DNA of 64,000 bases from positions 62,001 to 126,000 of the forward strand of contig BDIU01000133.1 in NCBI GenBank assembly GCA_002118135.1. Reading direction: 5' to 3'. Numbering within the stretch: position 1 is the stretch's first letter; each line of letters starts with the position of its first letter. The position numbers and the translations under genes were made by a program. Shown here piece by piece: positions 36,638 through 47,023 of the stretch. The notes under the pieces are model-generated. The model made no database searches and was not told the origin of the DNA. It saw only the letters and a program-made list of their open reading frames with translations. This DNA comes from Trebouxia sp. TZW2008. Taxonomy: Eukaryota > Chlorophyta > Trebouxiophyceae > Trebouxiales > Trebouxiaceae.

Positions 36638-39600
36638 ATGAAGAGGCCACTGGAGGATTACTTGCCCAGCAGCCTCCTCATCCCTCCCCCCCCAAACCCC
36701 CCCACAGCCCCGCCGGCTTGTCCCACAAGTCCGAGAACGCCCCGAGAAAACTTAGCATACTTTGTCCAGCCAAGAAATGATTCAATGTGTCAGGGTATAC
36801 GGCCTTATGGTTTGCTCAATGCATGTGAAGATGTAAAGGTTGTGTTGTAAGCGAAGTGTCAAAATATTAAAGGAGCCAATTGTCGAAGGATAATGCTTAG
36901 GAGACGCATCGCCCTAGCACATCCTCACCAGCAGTCAACACGACACTCCTGTCCAGCTTTTCGCCTTTATGAAAACGTGACAATGTAGGTACAGCATAAG
37001 GTATGCATAGAGGCGCTTGCCAAGCACCTCTGATACCACACTGCATGTCGCCCCTAGGGCGCTTGAACAGATCACTACATGGTAAGGCTCTAGAGACCAT
37101 TCACTGCCCATTGTTGTACCTTTGATCTTGCGTGATATGCATCTAAATAGGATGATCACGACGTAACTTGCAAAGAACGCTTGTGCAGAATGCTTTTTGC
37201 GTACAAAAAAGCATTGACAAGGTCACCACTGTCCTCCTGCTGCTACCTCAGCTGACACCTATCGCATCGTGATCAGGCCTCTCGCCTGTTCCGGCACGAC
37301 GACCATGAGTGATGGAAGGCTGGCTCCGCATCAGCGAGCTGTACAGAGTCCATCCTGTGAGCCTGCTTGCTGTTGTTTTCGATTGTGGAGCTGGGGCTTC
37401 CTTGATCACCAAGTTGGGGTGCACTGGCAGATCTCTTAAGACCATGTTGACTGCAGGGTTCTCGCATGAATCGTGCACGACGCCAGTCTTTGACATGTCT
37501 TGGGGTCATCAAGCTCATCAGCAGATGCAGCAGCGGCAACAACCTCAGCAGCAGATCAGCACTCCCAAACAAGATGATGCCCTGTGTGACTTCTTTGCAG
37601 ATCCTGACTTCAAGGCATGGATTGCCACAACAATCTGCACACCTCCAAGGTGATGTCTGGACGCATCAAATGTTTGTGAATGTTTTGAGCAGAGTGATAT
37701 ATGTTTCTTGTAATTGCAGGCCTCCAAGAGCTTCAAACTTTGACCCTCTTGCAAGCCCAGCATCTCCCGGAAACTGGATGCTGCATCTGGGATGCAACAC
37801 GCCTTTCTCACCAGCAAAAGCTGCTTTTGAGATGCACAGCAGAAATCAGCAGCCTCAACCTCAAGGTATACATGACCTGCTGCGTGTTGCACCCTGCTTG
37901 CCAAAAGTTTTTCTACCTTGCTGATCAACAGGTCGTAGCTTGAATGCAGTCATTAAGGTGCTTTGTTGAGCACGCGTCTTATGCATAGCAAAAGAGCAAC
38001 AGATGACAAGCTGATAAAACTTGATGACATGTTGCTGAATGTTTGTACAGTGAGGGTATCTAGCATGGCTAAACAATTGTGCATTTGTTGTCAGCGATGC
38101 CACTGAATGTCCAACAACTGACTTTGTCAGCATGCCCAGGGTACACAGCTGCGCCAGAGCTGCTACGCAACATGGCATCAGTTTCAGCCTGCAGCAACAT
38201 GCCGCGGATGGCAAGTGCAATGCCTCAAAACAGTGAAGTTCTGATGCGAAGCTCCAGTGTGAACTGCCCCCTGCCTCTCCAGCTAACAGACAGCCCAATG
38301 CTGTGTCAAACGCCCATGCAGCAACCCAGAGCAATGTCAGGCAGCTTTGCAGGTCTGTCGACGATGAATACGCCTCATACGCCAGGATTGCATTGAAGTG
38401 CCGTGTCTCTGTGTCTCGTATCTGCCATCACTCCTTGCATCAAGCAATCGAAACTGCATCTATCATAATTTTGCACGTTGAGCACATATACAGGTCTGAG
38501 TCACTGAAACGATCAGCAAACAATGCATGCTGTCTGAAGCTTGCAGTGCTTACAATCTCTCCCCTGATGGATTTGCCTTGCATTCAAGATCATCCAAGAT
38601 GCACCAGGCTGCAGAAATGGGGTAAGCTTGGTACCAACAATGGCAGCAACTGCACATTTATGTCACGCCAGTGATGTCAATCTGAAGGCAAGGGTGGCAA
38701 CAGCTCAGCCTGTTGTTTGTGCTTCAGAGCTCGGAGATTTTGTGGCAAGCAGCACGACCAGGCCCACAGCTGCAGTCAATGCCCTGCATGGCAGTCAGCC
38801 AGCATTTGATCCAAGAGGTCTGCATCAATACCCCATGTTGAGTACCGTCGCAATTGTACCTGGAGATGATGCCAGTAACTCAACTTCACTCTTTCAGCTG
38901 TTCTGCTTGTGCTTGCTAGCATACACTTCATGCAAGCAAGGTAACAGAGAGCGTGAGGCACGACGTTTACCCGCACTGGTCACTGGTCATGCTGCATGGC
39001 CCAATTCACCGTCATCAGTCAAAGCAGCAGACAAGCAGTTGAGGTAGCACTGTCTTGCAAGTTGCAGCAATCGTGTCCAATATGGCTTGCAAAAGGTCAT
39101 GCCAGGGCATCTTGCATGTAGGCATCTTTAATTGTGGCTTGTGTTGCTGCAGAAATCATGTACTAGCTGACCTGGAACCGCTCACAAGTGTGCTGATGCA
39201 GTTAATTGAATGGTGACAAGCATAAAGCTTTGGTAATATTTGTTTTGCAGCCACAGCAATGAGACGAGCTAGTAACAGAGTGCCCAAACGCAGCCTCGAA
39301 CCTGATTTTGACATAACCCAGCCTGAAATCATAATGAAGGGCAGGGCAGCGCGGCGAGGCCCTATTGGGCCCTCCAAGTCTAGGAGGCCAACCTTCCAAG
39401 GCACAGGCGCTGTCATGCCACACAATGCAGCAGGTGCAGTTCCTTTACGCTGCGTTTCTGCAAAGTGCTACCGTTATAACCCAATGTGTATCATTGCGCC
39501 CTTGGTGAAGTGCAGCTGGTCATGAGTTGCTGTGCAAACTGCATTGGCAGCCGCACATGGCAAATCAAACTGTCAGAAGCAGAGCCTTCAATACTCATAC

Positions 39601-41177
39601 AGATTCACAGTGTCTGTTGGCATCACGCCAATCATGTACCAACATGCCACAGCACAGGCCAGTTCCTTACAAAGTGTGCAACACAGCACATTCCGCTTGA
39701 GCAAGATCCCATATGATTGTATCTTGTCAGCCACACAGAGCGTTGGATTGTCTTGTGCATTACCGACATGCAAAGAAAGACACCAATATGTTGTGCAGCG
39801 CTTGATGCAGCACAGCGCAATACAGTTCAATCCGCATGATACAGGTGAAACAAAGGGCACTAAAGCGCCAGGCAGTGCTCAAGGCGTCAACATTGGCTCG
39901 TTGTCCGGCATTATGTCACCCTTCTCCCTGCTGAAGGTCAGCACCAGCATCATTGCCGCCTCTTTGCACGCATGACACGGCTGTCCCGTTATGCTAGAAG
40001 CTTCTGCAGTGTAATTTGCAGAAAATTGCTCTAAAGACAAATTTCACGTGAATGCAAATGAGCAGCGTCAGCAGCAAATCAAAGATCCCTGTGGCTTGTT
40101 TTGTCAGTCTGGTGTCCCGTTCCAGTACAGCTGCCTTTCACACTGTTAACGCATGAAGCCCCACTGAAAACAGCCTCCAGTATCTTCAGTGGTGTAGAGT
40201 ACAAAATCACAGGAATGCAACGCATCACAGCAGAAGCCACGCTGGCATCAAGTACGTCACATGGTTTTGCTGACTGCATATACTGCTGAAAGACTGCAAG
40301 GTAGGATCCGGCATCATCTGACCACCACAGATGACACACTGACACTGCTGCTGATTCACAAGCTGTATGTCATCAGTAACACAAACAAAGGGCATTGAAC
40401 TGGCAAGTAGCAGCTCACCACCTTGAAGCACTACGTGCAAGCCGTTCCACCGCAAGCACATTGATGGTGCAGATGCGCTGGCACAGCTCAATTGGTAACT
40501 GGTTGTCGTGACTGGTCATGACAAAGGCCACGGTAAGGCTGAGCCATCAGGACAACTAGTAAACAAACATGTGAATTTGCACTGCCGATCTTTTCTGCAG
40601 CTGGGATTTCCTGCAGGACAGGCAAAGCACTTGGTCAAACAAATGAAACACAAGCTAATATGCTGTCACGTGCCGCAAATAGGGCAAAGCCTGTCGGTGC
40701 TAAGACTCGCACATGCCGTGACTTTGTAATGTCCAGTGTTGATTGGGATGTGGTTGCTCTGTAACCCACACATGCATTCAAGCAAGTTGCAGAAGATTCT
40801 CTCACTTGCCAACTTTCTAGCTGGCTCATGGCTTTAGCACCACTAGCAATGTTACTGTCATCATTTTCTTCATGGCGATGAGTATGAGTGCAGACTTTGT
40901 AGCATACAGATGGCTGATTGCAATAAGCACTATCATGACCCTGATCACTTGTTATGGTAAGTGTCATGACATTTGCTGGTTGTTACAGCCGTCAGGCAGC
41001 AACGGTCAGACAAGCCTGGCAGAGCTGAACAAGCGCATCCAGGAGAAGGCGGACAGGCCACAGCCGGCCTCCAGCACCGACACCTCAGAAGCCGCCAGCA
41101 GCGGCCAGGCCGGCTCCATTACTATGAACAGGCTGGCCAAGGGTGTCCCTGTTGGCTCGTCCCCCACCATCCCCTGA
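36638..41177 (+). CDS. Unrecognised Pro/Ser-rich protein with many S/T-P sites
   Basis: Exon 1 opens MKRPLEDYLPSSLLIPPPPN and continues CPTSPRTPRENLAYFVQPRN. Following exons join in phase. An exon containing MSDGRLAPHQRAVQSPS ends at a GTGAGC donor (about 37365). The next, 37457-37652, has WFSHESCTTPVFDMSWGHQA and DDALCDFFADPDFKAWIATT. Then 37721-37865 (NFDPLASPASPGNWMLHLGC), about 38094-38354, about 38680-38820, 39252-39434 (MRRASNRVPKRSLEPDFDIT), 39844-39936 (GETKGTKAPGSAQGVNIGSL) and 40986-41177 (SLAELNKRIQEKADRPQPAS), ending GSSPTIP. No domain was recognised. Repeated SP/TP dipeptides and basic RRASN/KSRRPTF patches suggest a phosphorylated, possibly nuclear, disordered protein; this is inference. 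The true start could instead be ATG 37305. Confidence 0.6.
40079..40560 (-). other. Exon-like frames antisense inside a long intron
   Basis: Inside the roughly 1.05 kb last intron of the Pro/Ser-rich gene, the minus strand reads VAFVMTSHDNQLPIELCQRI (about 40530-40430), stopping at a GTGGTG donor-like site. It then reads DAGSYLAVFQQYMQSAKPCD and VMRCIPVILYSTPLKILEAV (about 40315-40170). The plus strand also has an exon-like frame at 40110-40250 with good splice sites (LTHEAPLKTASSIFSG), but it is out of phase with the host gene. No family was recognised on either strand. Confidence 0.3.
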
Positions 41178-42538
41178 GGGTGAGTACAGGCACAGCAAGT
41201 GCAAGCACAGCTCACAACACCAGACAAACAGCTGTTTGGGTTGGGAACGAGTTGTTTGGAGACAGTTCATTGCTTCTGTATGCATCTAGCCGGGTCACAA
41301 ACCTCACCAGCATGCATATAATGGATGACGGGCTTAATGTGGCAGCATCAACCCATTCGTTAGCATTTCTGTTTATACAAATGAGACTCTGGGACTTTTT
41401 GTAACCCTGATGCTGCATCTCTTGTCACAAGTTATTGTGCTGCACGCCAGCATGCTGGCAACCTTTGCCCTGCAAGTTTGAGCATATCAGACTGCTGCTG
41501 CTTGGTATTGTATCTCACAGCATAATGCATTGCCACAGGTCCTTTGAGATCAAAATGCAGCCGCTCAGGCACAAGCTCTCAGGCGTCAATAAGATGCATT
41601 GCTAAGATGACATGAGTGCACAGGTGCTTAGAAGGTGGTTATGGGCAGCTTCCAAGGCCCTGAAAGGTGTTGGCGGACGACCAAGTTCAATTCAGGCTGG
41701 AAACCTTGCACAAACCTGCGTGCAAGGCCAGTCTGAACAGTACCCCACAGGATTTGGCAGCTCAAAGACTATCAAGACAAGACCCTGAGGAACTGGCAGC
41801 TCAAAAGCCAGCAAGACCAGAGCGCCAGTTTCCTCTTCTGTCAGCAGTTGCAATAAGGCTCAGTTGTTGGTTTCAAACTCAGCAACTCCCCAAGTCTGGA
41901 GTTGGTGAGCATTGCCACTGTATATTGTGAGGCATGCTGACTGTGGCACAGCATATGCAGCAGGAACCTGTCAAGACAGCTTCACCGCCATGCTTGGCGT
42001 GCAGTACAGCAGGGAAAGCAGCTCTCCAGACCTGCTGTCTGGTCTTGGTATCATTGTTCACAGACTGCTTTGACAGCGCAATGGCATTCAAACAATTGGG
42101 GTTCATAGGTGGAGTGGTGGGGTAGTTTAAGGGTCAGGGCACTCAAGTTGGAGCAACGGCTTGTCCAAAGCCAATACGGCCAGAAACTGATGCAATAAAT
42201 GAATGGCTCATTATGCCCCAGATCGGTCTGACGATTACAATAGTCTTTGCTGCAGCATGTAGCTTTCCCATGCCTTGGTGATTTTGCGCTAGAACTTTCA
42301 AGACCATGTGGAATGCACTCTCCTCCTTGATGCAGTAGCAAAGCTTTCTTCTCTTATAGCATTGTACAGAATCTGATGCAGCAGCTGTCATGAGTGATCA
42401 AGACCACCCCCTTTGCATTGCAACCCCTTGCTTAAATGGCAGCTATTCATGTCCATGGTGTTGGTCTACGGTGTTGTTTTAAGACGTTTGTGCATGTACT
42501 GCAGGAAAAGCACCAGGATTCGTGTCATTCACTACAGC
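41178..42538. other. Convergent intergenic spacer
   Basis: Between the Pro/Ser-rich gene (+) and the IQ-motif DRC gene (-). It holds a dispersed-repeat copy at 41231-41290 and a two-unit direct repeat at about 41748-41825 that would read DLAAQRLSRQDP / ELAAQKPARPER on the + strand. No gene could be built. Confidence 0.45.
41231..41290 (+). repeat. Dispersed repeat family 2, copy 1
   Basis: GAACGAGTTGTTTGGAGACAG then TTCATTGCTTCTGTATGCATC-TAGC. It matches the reverse complement of 53712-53800 and relates to 48945-49005. Confidence 0.6.
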
Positions 42539-45500
42539 TCATTTCCCTTTGCCCTTAGTTGCGCCCTTGCCCTTCTTCTTGTCAGCTGCTGCAGCTTTTT
42601 TCTTCTCTGCATCAGCCTTCGTCTTGTAAGCCATCCAGCTCTTCTGGATGATTCTGGCTGCACGCCGGCTCATCACCTCAGCAGCCTGCTTTTGCAGCCA
42701 TGCTGCTTCCGCCTGCATACAAAATTGTAATGACTTTGGCACTGTCATGCTGCCAATGCCATGCAATGGCAGATCAGAAGGTCAGAATGATCGATCATGA
42801 TGGCATCGTCTGGCGCAGACACCATGCATCGCCTGCCTGATGCAAGGTTGATGACGATTTGCTGATGTTGGGAACAACACATGCACTCAACAGTGCGATG
42901 CAGTCCTGATTCATGATGACCAGATGTGGTGTTGATGCAAGACTGACGGCGCAAATGCAGCAATAGCGAACCAGAACAGCAAGGCTGCTGACCTTTTTAA
43001 GTCGCTCCTCATGCTGTTGCCGCTCGAGGTACATGGTATCATGCTCTTGTGTATACTTTTGAAGCTCCTCTGAGACCTGTACAGGCAGCATTACTCAGAG
43101 CTACATCAAAGGATGTGTCACTTCATGCTCATTGCAGCAGATGGCATGCTGCCAGCTTGAGAAGATGAGTGACGAGCCAATCAAAATGCTGCTATTATTG
43201 CTGTTTGTTTACAAATACTGAAGAGATCTATTGTCGAGCCACATCAGCATGGCAGGCACATTTGCTGACTTGTTTAATATGGAATGCCTAGAATAAGAGC
43301 TGATGCCAATGTGATGCTGAAAAAGATCAGAGATGCGCATACCTGCTGTGTCTGAGCTAGTTCTTCTTGGTATGTTTGCTCAGCAGCCCCCATCTCCTCA
43401 TCATACTTCTGTATCCAGACCTACAGAGCAATTCTGCAAGCTGTAACTTTCAATCGCAAGGCTGGACTGTGCGAAAGGCCCTGCAGCATCAAAAATTGCT
43501 ACAGTGCTTTCAAAACGCACACACCCCACAGCTGCTAGCTATGGCGCCTCCCAGCTCGCAACGATGCATAAATCTCAACAATGTGAAGGCTACGTGACCA
43601 AAACTGTCGTAGCATCTGATTCGACGATGTCACAACCAGAACTGCCATCGTCAATCAGACCTGTCATGAAAAGCCAATTATGCCCATGTCAAAACCAGCA
43701 CTCAAACACAGCCGCACCTTCAACCTTGAATCAGCGACCCATGCCAGCATCATCTGAAAGGGCTTACACTTATGATGCAGCAAAACCCATACCCGCATTG
43801 TCCATACATGCACAGTCACTATAACCAACATTGACTGTACCTGCGTTTGGACTGCTGCAATAGCTCACCTCAACATCCTGTTGCAGCTTGAGCCTCTTCT
43901 TCCTCAGGCTGTCTGAGACTTCACTGCTCTCAGTGCCAAACTTGGAGGCTCTGAGCTTCAGGTCAGCCATCTGCCTCTGAAGCTGTCCTTGCTGCTCACC
44001 AAAATGTCGCTCATCCTGCCCCCTACTTGCTGCAGCCTGTGCATGCCACACCAGAACATTGCAGAAGGATGTCGTTGCCTTTGAGGACTTTGGGCTGTGA
44101 TATAAGCGGTCTGAAACAGCATCAGTCTGGATCTTTAGTGATGGAACTGCCAGATCATGCTTCTACAGCTGGGCTTGCTGCTCACCAAAGTGCCTCTCAT
44201 CCCGATCCCTGCTTGCTGCAGCCTGTGCATGCCATGCCAAAAATTGCCTGACTGCCCATGAAATGGGCCCTACGCTTTCTTGAAGGGGAAAGTCTAGTTC
44301 ATACTGCCTGCAATCACTTTGCACACCTGAAATGGCAGAAGTGCTAGACCATATTGCTCACATGAACTGACCTAACAACTGATGACAGCCTAGTTCTGCT
44401 CCATGCAGCCTGCACATGCCACATCAAAACATTGCCTGACCTGACCAAAGTGTGTCGCATGCTGCACAGATAGATTGCCTAAACTGTCCAAATCAAGTTG
44501 CTTGTCACACCAAAGCATTGCCTCTCCAAACCTGTCACTGAGACGACTGATGCTGGCTTGCTGAGTATGCATGATGGCTACATAGGAGGCTGCTATCACC
44601 GCAGAGCACAACGCGCAAACCACATGTGTGGCTACTGTGGTCTGGCTGACTCGTCGGCCTTGCCTGCTGGTATTGAGCTGATAAGAAAGCCAGGACCCCG
44701 GCAGCTCAGTACCAGAAACCCTAAAAGAAATTGGCAGCTGCTCAACCAGCTGCTCTGTACGTGGCTGTCTTTTGCTTGCGTGACCAAAGCATGGTGTACA
44801 ACAGCTCTCAATCAGCGAAATGCCCGCCAGCTTTGCTCAACACCATGAGGATGAACAGGTGGCACAACAGTGCCTGAACAAAATTGGCTCACATCTGACT
44901 CAACATCAGCATTGCGCCTCTCAATGTCAGCCTGGCTGTTGTTCAGCTCGGCCTGCGCCTTCTCATGCATCAGCTTGGCTGCTTGCTGAGTGTTGAGCCT
45001 CTCCCTTCTGTCCAGCCGCAGTTGCTGCTCCAGGGTCTGTTTCTCTTTCAGAGCCTGCAACAGTGTCACTGCCAGTTTATGGCTGAAAGCAAAGAAAGAG
45101 CTGCAGTTGCTGCCCCAGGGTTTGCTTCTCTTTCGAAGCCTGCAACAGTGTTATTGCCAACTCAAAGATCACATCAAAGAACAAGCTAAATGTAGGTGTG
45201 CTTCCACAGCACTGCTTGAAACTGCACTATCTTCAGCATGTGACTGTCAAGAAACTTGAGAGATCTTCTTCACAGTGATGTTGGCACCAAGACGTCAAGA
45301 GGTCAAGAGGAGAGACTGTGAAGGGCAGGTCACAGGGTGCCTTGAGGAATTGTGCTACTGTTGCATATTGATGTTGGCGGGCATCGGGCAGTGCCACTGA
45401 TGCATTTGGACGTGTGCCTGCTCATAGGCCTTGCGCACAACGCAGTCAGGCGCAAATCATGCAAAGCAGGGTATTGAAGATGTGCACTCCTACCCGAGCT

Positions 45501-46785
45501 TCTCTCTTGCAGACGTCATTGTAGTGCTCTGAAACAGATGCATCCTCCTCCACAGAAGTTGTCAGCTTCTTCTGCATGATTGTCCTCAACTGCACAGCTG
45601 GTCACTGTTGGAATAGTTGCGCACGCTGTCTGTTGTTTGTTGCGCCAACATGAGGTGCGGCTAGCAGCATGCTTCCTAGCATGTCTGCAATACCATGCAT
45701 GTGCAACACTACAACATAGCCAGTCAATGTCAGGATGGTTCAGCACGCTGTCTGTTGTTTGTTGCGCCATCATGAGATGCATGCTGCAGCATGCTTCCTG
45801 AGCATGTCCTCAATACTATGCCTATGCAACACTACAACATAGCCAGTCAATGCTGGGATGGTCTAGCAAGCTGTCTGTTGTTTGTTGCGCCATCATGAGA
45901 TGCGTGCTGCAGCGTGCTTCCTGATCATGTTCACAGTACTGTGCCTATGCAACACTACAGCATAGGCAATCAATGTTGGGATGCTTCAGCACGCGGTCTG
46001 CTGTTTGTTGTGCCATCATGAGGTGCATGCATCCTGAGCATGTCTGCAATACCAGGCCTGTGCATCACTACAGCATAGCCAGTCACTGTTGAGATGCTGC
46101 AGCACGCAGTCTGCTGTTTGTTGTGCTATCATGAAAAGCATGCGGCCTGAGCATGTCTGCAATGCTATGCCTGTGCAACACTACCGCATAGCATGTCTTA
46201 GCACAGTCATTCAGCAAGTATGTCTGCTTTAACTGCTGATTTAGCATGACCAGCATCTGGGCAATGTGGAAGCTGTCGTCAGGTGGAAAGGGCTTGTTGT
46301 GGCATGACGTACCTTGTCAAAGGAGGACAGCAGATTGAGGACCTCCAGTGACCTGTCAGTGCATACAGCGCTGAGTTTGGCTTCTGCTTCGGGGCGACCC
46401 TGCAGCACACTGCTCGATTGTACCCTCATGTCAAGGTGATGTGATGACTAGCCGATTGGTTTGCACGCTTGTGAGTTGGCTTCACATAAAGGTTGCAGTT
46501 CTGCAACTGCTTACTTTCAGTGCGTGCAGTAACTCTGTAGTGGATATTCTGAGCTCTTCTGCTGTCAAGTCCCCAGCTGCATGCTGTATGTGCTGCATCT
46601 GCTGCAGCATGGCGCGGGACAGATCCTGCACCGCATAATGGACTGACGGTCAGGCGCTGCACCGATAAAGCGGTGGTCGCCAGCTGAAAAGCGTCGTGCA
46701 AGCGCGAGCAGCTTCTGACCTGGCCGACAATGCCGGATAGCTGCTCTGCACCTGTCAGTACTTCTTCGGTCACGTATGACAGCAA
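42539..46785 (-). CDS. IQ-motif dynein regulatory complex subunit (DRC9/DRC10 type)
   Basis: Minus-strand exons in order. 46785: MLSYVTEEVLTGAEQLSGIV. About 46626: DLSRAMLQQMQHIQHAAGDL to a GTAAGC donor. About 46400-46315: AKLSAVCTDRSLEVLNLLSS to a GTACG donor. About 45520: SEHYNDVCKREAR. 45057-44890: ALKEKQTLEQQLRLDRRERL. 44035-43870: ASRGQDERHFGEQQGQLQRQ with SEVSDSLRKKRLKLQQDVE. About 43420: VWIQKYDEEMGAAEQTYQEE. About 43078: VSEELQKYTQEHDTMYLERQ. Last exon: AEAAWLQKQAAEVMSRRAAR with the IQ motif RIIQKSWMAYKTKADAEKKK and a Lys/Gly/Ala-rich tail ending at 42539. A long coiled coil, a WIQKYDxEM segment and a terminal IQ motif fit DRC9 (IQCG) or its paralogue DRC10 (IQCD), N-DRC subunits of motile cilia that bind calmodulin through IQ. 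I cannot decide between the two. Confidence 0.7.
44165..44250 (-). repeat. Decayed copy of an IQ-DRC gene exon start
   Basis: Parallels the functional exon start at 43980-44062, offset about 185 bp. The copy reads AQAAASRDRDERHFGEQQAQ then Leu and a TAG stop, versus ASRGQDERHFGEQQGQLQRQ in the real exon. The flanking intron bases (CCTGTGCATGCCA.ACCA) are also duplicated, with a further trace at 44400-44440. Confidence 0.8.
45102..45163 (-). repeat. Second decayed exon-start copy in the IQ-DRC gene
   Basis: Offset 84 bp from the functional exon start (45018-45075). Both have ACACTGTTGCAG and then A(L/S)KEKQTL(E/G)QQL in translation. The copy loses the frame into a Phe/Leu run, while the real exon continues RLDRRERL. 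It is a partial tandem duplicate carrying the acceptor. Confidence 0.8.
45590..46200. repeat. About 120 bp minisatellite, five units
   Basis: Five diverged head-to-tail units share CTGTCTGTTGTTTGTTGCGC, CATCATGAGATGC, GAGCATGTC, ATACTATGCCT and CAACACTACAACATAGCCAG. Unit length falls from about 130 to 100 bp across the array. It lies in one intron of the IQ-DRC gene. Confidence 0.9.
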
Positions 46786-47023
46786 CCTACAGAAAAAGGA
46801 CTTTCTGAGGGCTTGCCATCAGCGGAACTACGCTGATGGTTTTGCTGCGGAATTCCGTATACCTCAAACTGTCAACGGTGTCGTCGACCACCGCCATCAC
46901 ACGGCGAGCTTCAACGCTGTTCATGCTGCCTATGTGTGCTTGATGCCGCTGATTGCTCAGGCGACTACAAGAGCCCAGCTTGCAGAGCTGCATTGGTGGC
47001 GTTATGAAATAGGCGTTATGAAA

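Noticed and set aside
45590..46200. CRISPR-like array
   Set aside because: The repeats are about 120 bp, diverged, without unique spacers of constant length, and within a nuclear intron.
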